DNA from: Sipunculus nudus
Lineage: Eukaryota > Annelida > Sipuncula > Golfingiida > Sipunculidae
Direction: 5' to 3'
Assembly (NCBI GenBank): GCA_026874595.1
Contig: CM049308.1
Location: 80,834,124-80,898,123 of the forward strand
Length of the DNA stretch: 64,000 nt
The translations under genes were made by a program, and so were the position numbers. The notes below the pieces were generated by a model. It saw nothing but the letters and a program-made list of their open reading frames with translations. It did no database searches and was not told the DNA's origin. Position 1 is the stretch's first letter, and each line of letters starts with the position of its first letter. Shown here in pieces: positions 53,536-59,500 of the stretch.

Positions 53536-56500
53536 CACACACACACCATATTTACATGTATACACGTTATATATTTATATTTTATATAAAAGTATTACAT
53601 ACTTAAATTTACATGCTTATTACATTTTAAACACACAGCTTAAATTATATGTATGCGTGTGTGTGTGCTGACTTGGTATGGAATTTGATTTGTGTTATAA
53701 AAAAAAAAATGGATAAAACATTGCTTATCACATTTTATATAACAAATACACATTTTTAAAACAATATAACATTTTATCATTACAGATACTTAAAAGAAAA
53801 CTTAAAAAGAAATTTCAAACATATACAACACACACGTTTAATGTAAGGAAACCATTATGAAGCCTATCGTTTCATATTATTTGGGCACAGAATTAAAAAA
53901 TGCTGAAATGCATGGTATAATTTTTTTAATTGTTAATTGTCTAATATTTCAAAAGATTTGAAATATTAAAATGAATTATTTTGATTATTGTCAACAACAA
54001 GGAGTAACAATTTTTAACATAGGTTTATTTATTTAGAATCCTATTAATTGTTACGCCAATGTTAATGCCTTTGCTGAGGCACCATGCACCGAGCTTTACG
54101 TGACCCCTTCGATCATATGCGTCTTGAAACTCGTAAAAAAAAGTCCCAAAATAAAAAATAAAGTTTTTATCATTAACAAGCGTTCAAATACATTTAATAA
54201 TAAATTAATTGATTGATCAGTTTGATATTATTAAACTTATACGATCAACAAGCAGCTATATGTTGGTTGTCATATAACACGTCGCTTGAAATCCTGATAT
54301 GGCGTCAGTGCTGTCTGCGTGGTGCCAGCTCCCAAAGTGTCAAGGCCGAATTGGGGAATAACAGGTGCAAAGTTTAAGACTAAGAGATACAGGAGTCATA
54401 AAGATGAAAAGCAGCATCATTTCCTAGTATAGCAGCCTACGCATGTAAGGGATATAGAGTCAAAAGTGGCAACAAAGGTGACCAAATGTCAGGAAAAGTC
54501 AGTCCGCACCCTCATGTCAGTGGCCAAACCTGGGGAATCCCCTTCCCAAATCATGCCCGGCTGGGTCCAGTTCGGCCTCTTCTGTAAAGGAAATCCTGTC
54601 CATTTGGCACGAACATGAGGCTTATACACTTGCTAAAATATGATTAAGCTCATACCATCACCCTTGATGTTACTGCTCAACCCGACGAAGCAATACTTTG
54701 GCATATTTTCCCCAGATCGTGTTAAACTCAACTGATGCCATTTCAATACCACCCGGTGTGTTCTGGTTGTGACGTCACAATCGCCTTGGCCAGGACGCTT
54801 CTGTTTGGCTTGGGGCTCTGAGTGGGGTGGATTTTGGGTCTTTCAATTTAAATTTCAACAGTTAAGTGCGCATAGCTTGATTTTATTATACCATAATTTA
54901 TACATATACATGTAAATGAATTAACCTTCAGTAGTATTTCCTTTTATTTTTCTCATGGAAGTAGGCCTTTAAAATTTGATACAAAAGCTCTAATGTCTTA
55001 ACAAATTATGCATTGATTGCCATGATTCTTGGCAATGATTGCATGCATTTTCATCATGGAGTGTTTCATCAGTTCTTGCAGACTGGTGGCGTCACCTGGA
55101 TTTTTTCCAAATTTTATGCATTTTTCTCTATTTTTGAGACCTTCAAAAATGCGGCTGTTTGTTATCAAGGCAGGGAGGTCAATGAAAAATATCCTTGGAA
55201 ACCTGAAATTAGGTATCTGTTACCCATATTCTCTGAGCTATGGGGCTTATAAGCACCCCTAGCATAATTGAAAATTTGATACCAAAGCAGGACACAAATT
55301 ATAACCATTGGACCTAGAATCTTCTAACTTAAAATTCAGGGAGGTCCGTCAAAAGTCTCCTTGGAAACATGAAATTAGGTCTCTGTTACACATGATCTTT
55401 GAGCAATGGGGCTTATAAGCACACCCCAAAATATTTGAAAATTTGATACCAAAGTAGAGCACAAATGATAACCATTGGACCAAGAATCTTCTCACTTGGT
55501 ATCCTGAGAATTCCTCAAAAGTTCTCCCCTCAATACCTAAAACTGGGTCACTGTGACCTATATTTTTAGAGTTTTGGGGTATGTTTGGGCAACCCAGAAG
55601 TAATGAAAAATACACACAAATTACCAGGTTCCTCAGGAAAGGCTAGTTGGATTGTCATCAAATTTGGTGAGCTAATGGGTCTTGATGAACTTAAGCTAAT
55701 ATATATGAATGATGATGCCACCTATATTATCTTATAAACTTTATTTATTTTACATGGATTGTACAACAAGTTATAATAACTAATACGAGGCACTCTCCAT
55801 GGCTCGGTTGTTGGCGCTCAGTAGTCGGTAAGGGTGGAGGAAACCGGAGGACCTGGAGAAAACCACCAACCTTTGACGGGCCACTATAACCCATTCTCAT
55901 AGCGACACCGGGAATCAAACTTGGGTCCCCAGTGGAGAAGGCTGAGCTTTTTACCACTCAGCTGTCCAGGTCCCTATTAGTTTCCTGTGCAAGGACATAT
56001 TGTCAACATGTCAGTCAGCTGAGCGTCATGACCCATGGGTCACTTGTTTATTAGAGTAGCAGCATTTGAATGTTAATAAAAAGATGAAGTATGTCTTCAA
56101 ATGATGTAGAATCCTAATTAACATATTAAAGTCAAACTTTTAAAAGCTCTCTCCAGATTAATATTCCTAATAGTTTCTTTGTAATTACTTTAATTTTTAG
56201 TGAACCTGTGAGCTTATGAGATGGTGTGGCATTGTCCACCATCCGTCATCCTTACGTTAACTCATACTATCTCAAAAATGGCTGGAGCTAGCATCACCAA
56301 ATTTTATGCAAAAAAATCAGTCATCTAAAAAACTATCAGATTTTGCTTTTGCTTCAATTTTTGCAGTGTATGCTTCTGCTTGTTCCTCAGGAGTGAATTG
56401 ACATATCAGCCTGAAATTATACATGTTGATACATCTCGGATAGTTTTGTTTTAGACTTCTGGGGCCGCTGACAATTGTTTCATGCATCTGTGAACATAGC

Positions 56501-59500
56501 CTAAGAGTGGTTTGAAGTGTCTGCCTGAAATTTTGCATGTTCACACATCTTTGATGGCATATTCGTACACAAGACTGGTGGTGCCACATACAATTAATTT
56601 TATGTATGTGCACCCATGCCAGTATTTCAGCAGTGATGTTTTTGTAATGGTTGCCTGTACTTGGGTTAAAATTTTCAGTGCTTGCATTGCACATATACAT
56701 GTCACGCTTGTACTTGAAAAGAAACGATCTAGCATGGAAGCATTATACCTGATATATATCCCATTGCACAGGTTTGCATTAGGCCTGTAGGCCTAAGTTA
56801 AAATATTTTTAGTTCTCTACATTTTGTATCTTGTAGATGTGCGTAAGAAAAAGCAGATCATAATAAGGGAGGAATATATACAGTAATAACTAATATTAAT
56901 AGATCTTATATTTAGTCCCCCACAGTAAGGAAGGGGGACTACTAAAATGGTCTGCGTTTGTCTGTCCGTCCTTCCGTCCCGCCCCATCACAGAAGCCACA
57001 CTTTCCTAGTGAAACATATGGTGATGGACTATTTGTGCCTACAGGCCCTTGTTTAAATCATGTTAACTGTATCCGCCAGATCAGAGTTTTGCAGATACTA
57101 TCACAGTTTTCAGCCAGCTGCTGCCCTATAGGTTTCAGTAGAACTCCTCCATAACCACTGGACAAAATTTTATGAAACTCTGAATTATATTCAGGTCATA
57201 TGTGAACTGCTGTGCCCTCTTTTTTGGTTGTCCCCTGACCTTTCCTGTCTGCAGAGTGTCCTTCTCTGCCTCAGTTTTCACACATAAACAAACATATCTT
57301 ACGACTTGTTTGACCAATCAGGCTGAAATGTTGCATGAGTATAGCTGCAGACATCCATGCTAACATCTCAGGACTGGTTTGCATGTGTATAGATCTTACA
57401 TAGCTTTTTATCATTCCACCTGGATGTGCCACCTGCAACCATTTTTGTGTGGTGTCCATCTGTTTGTCTGCCTTTGGTTAAACTCACTCATATCTTGGCA
57501 GTAGCTGGACTTATCCCCCTGAAATTTTGCGTGTGTATATATCTTACTTAGCTGTAAAGCTTATCTAAGTTTTATGGCCTAGCCTTTAATCATTTTTGTG
57601 TGGTGTCCATCTGTTCATCTGCCTAGGGTAAATATGGTCATATCTTAGCAGTGGCTTGACTTATTCACCTGAAACTTTACATGTATGTACATCTTAGATA
57701 GCTTTTATCTTTCAAAAGACATCTGGCACCACCTACAACCATGTTTACATGGCAGACATCCATGCTTATATCTCAGGACTGGTTTGACATATTGCCTTAC
57801 CTTCCACCCCATCAATATTGCAACACATCTCACTATATTTTTCCCCTTTCCACTCAATCCATGCCTCACTTCACCTATACCATTCTGATTTCTGCTGATA
57901 CACCTGGTCGCTTGTCGACTACCCAAGTTCTAGTTGAATTTGAAAATAAATTTGAATAAACTGGTTTAACAGTTGGGATTTTTTTTTGTTTTCAGCTACC
58001 ATAGAAATAGATCAAATTCGCAATAAGATATTGAACAGCGAGTTTGGTGAGTTTATTTCTGAATTGAATTCTGCCCAAGCTGATCCAGATGCAGCCAATG
58101 AAATAGTCACTTTGATTAGGAAGATCATGCATGGTTTGGTATGTTTGAAGGGATTTCATATAATTTTTAAATATTAAATAATTTTAAACCTATGATAATG
58201 TCAATAATGATAATATCAGTTGTTGGTATTTAACTATAATAATTCAAATACTCCAGAAACCAATGTTAGTAATATTAATAATAACTGGCATACAGTTTAC
58301 TGGCTAATTAATAATAATATTAAATATTGTTGGTGCTTAAAATATTGTTTTTACTGCTTTTAAGCTAATGGTAATAAAATTGATAATTAGGCCAAAAAAA
58401 ATCAAAGGTGCGTCAATTTTAACCCCTGCATCGAAAAATTGTATTTTGATTTTTGATAGAAACTTTCTAATTTAAGCTCAGGCTGCTGGGACATTTCTTA
58501 CAAGAAGATTAAATGATACAGTTTGATAAGATAAAAAATAAAAATTGCCCTCGCGCACTGATTTCTGAAAAAAAGTGCCTGAGAACCCAACCTTTATTTT
58601 TTTTGGCCTAATAATAATTTTTAGCTCAGCTGACTGAAAGTCATCTGAGTTAAAGTGACCACTCTTTGTACATTGTCCATCTGTCCGTCCATCCATTAAC
58701 AGGGCCCAAATCGTAACTGCTGGACCTATAAATTTCTAACTGTACACCCAGAGAGGTCAATCAAAATCTCTTAGGAAACCTGAAATTAGGTCACTACGAC
58801 CTAAATACTCGGAGCTATGGGACTCATAAGTACCCCACAGAATAATTAAAAATGTGATACAAAATTTAAAGTTTTAATTTAATTTTAAAAAATTAAAAAG
58901 TATCTGAATAACTAATGCATTGATTGCCATGATTTTTTCCATGCCTAATGATCATTTTGTGTTTCATCACTAACTGAAGACTGATGGTGCTACCTATATT
59001 TTTTTCTAATTTTTACACATTTGTTTCTCTACTTTTGAGACCTTTTAATGAAGCTGTCTGGTTGTTATCGGGGCACAAGTTGTGACTGTAAGACCTAGAA
59101 ACTTCTAACTCTACACGCAGAGAGTTCCTCGGCCAATCTCCTTGACAACCTGATGTCGGTCATGGTTACCTGTATTCTGTGCGCTACTGGCCAAAAACAT
59201 GATTTTGAGCACCAAGAGAGTTGGAAAGGGCACATGCAAATTGTATCTGTTAGGCCTGAAATATTCTAACGAAAAATCAAGTGAGGTTCTGGGCAGATTT
59301 TCTTGGAAACCTAGAATTAGGTCATGGTTGTCTGTGTTCTGTTAGCATCTAGTGGAAAACTAACTGCATTATATGCAATATCCAGGATCCTGGATACCGC
59401 CACATAAAAAGCTTCAGAGTAAACTGGAGAACTTGTCGGGGAAAAAATTGTGTAAAATCAAATATTGCATTTATGACAAGGAAACTTAAGTACTCTAATG

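Larger units (their letters stand above)
51520..54968. mobile_element. DNA transposon with TTAA target duplication (piggyBac- or Kolobok-like), non-autonomous
   Basis: TTAA at 51516-51519 and at 54969-54972 flank exact 13-bp inverted ends AGGCCTACTTCCA (51520-51532) and TGGAAGTAGGCCT (54956-54968). Removing the insert and one TTAA restores the B monomer reading AGAATAACTTAAAATTTGA, which proves insertion into B3. A second perfect inverted pair of 20 bp, TGTGACGTCACAACCAGAAC at 51691-51710 and its inverse at 54760-54779, lies 171-189 bp inside each end. TTAA duplication is known for piggyBac and Kolobok superfamilies; the ends do not start CCC as in typical piggyBac. No DDE transposase is readable. 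Confidence 0.88.
50296..56046 (+). mobile_element. Helentron-like element B3, interrupted by a TTAA element and a SINE
   Basis: 5' word AGCTCAGCTGA (50296-50306) after TTTTT; inverted TCAGCTGAGCG (56015-56025); palindrome TGACCCATGGGTCA (56029-56042); end CTTG (56043-56046) before TTT. A GTCC/GGCC microsatellite follows the head. Type-2 monomers of about 330 bp fill 50400-51515 and 54973-55620. The array is cut at TTAA by the element at 51520-54968, and a minus-strand SINE lies at about 55738-55975. Without the TTAA insert it is about 2.3 kb. Confidence 0.85.
50126..57995 (+). other. Intron 25 (7.9 kb)
   Basis: Filled by B3 (with TTAA element and SINE), C2, F and a C-type fragment, one behind the other. 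Exons 25 and 26 on its sides match in phase 1. Confidence 0.8.
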
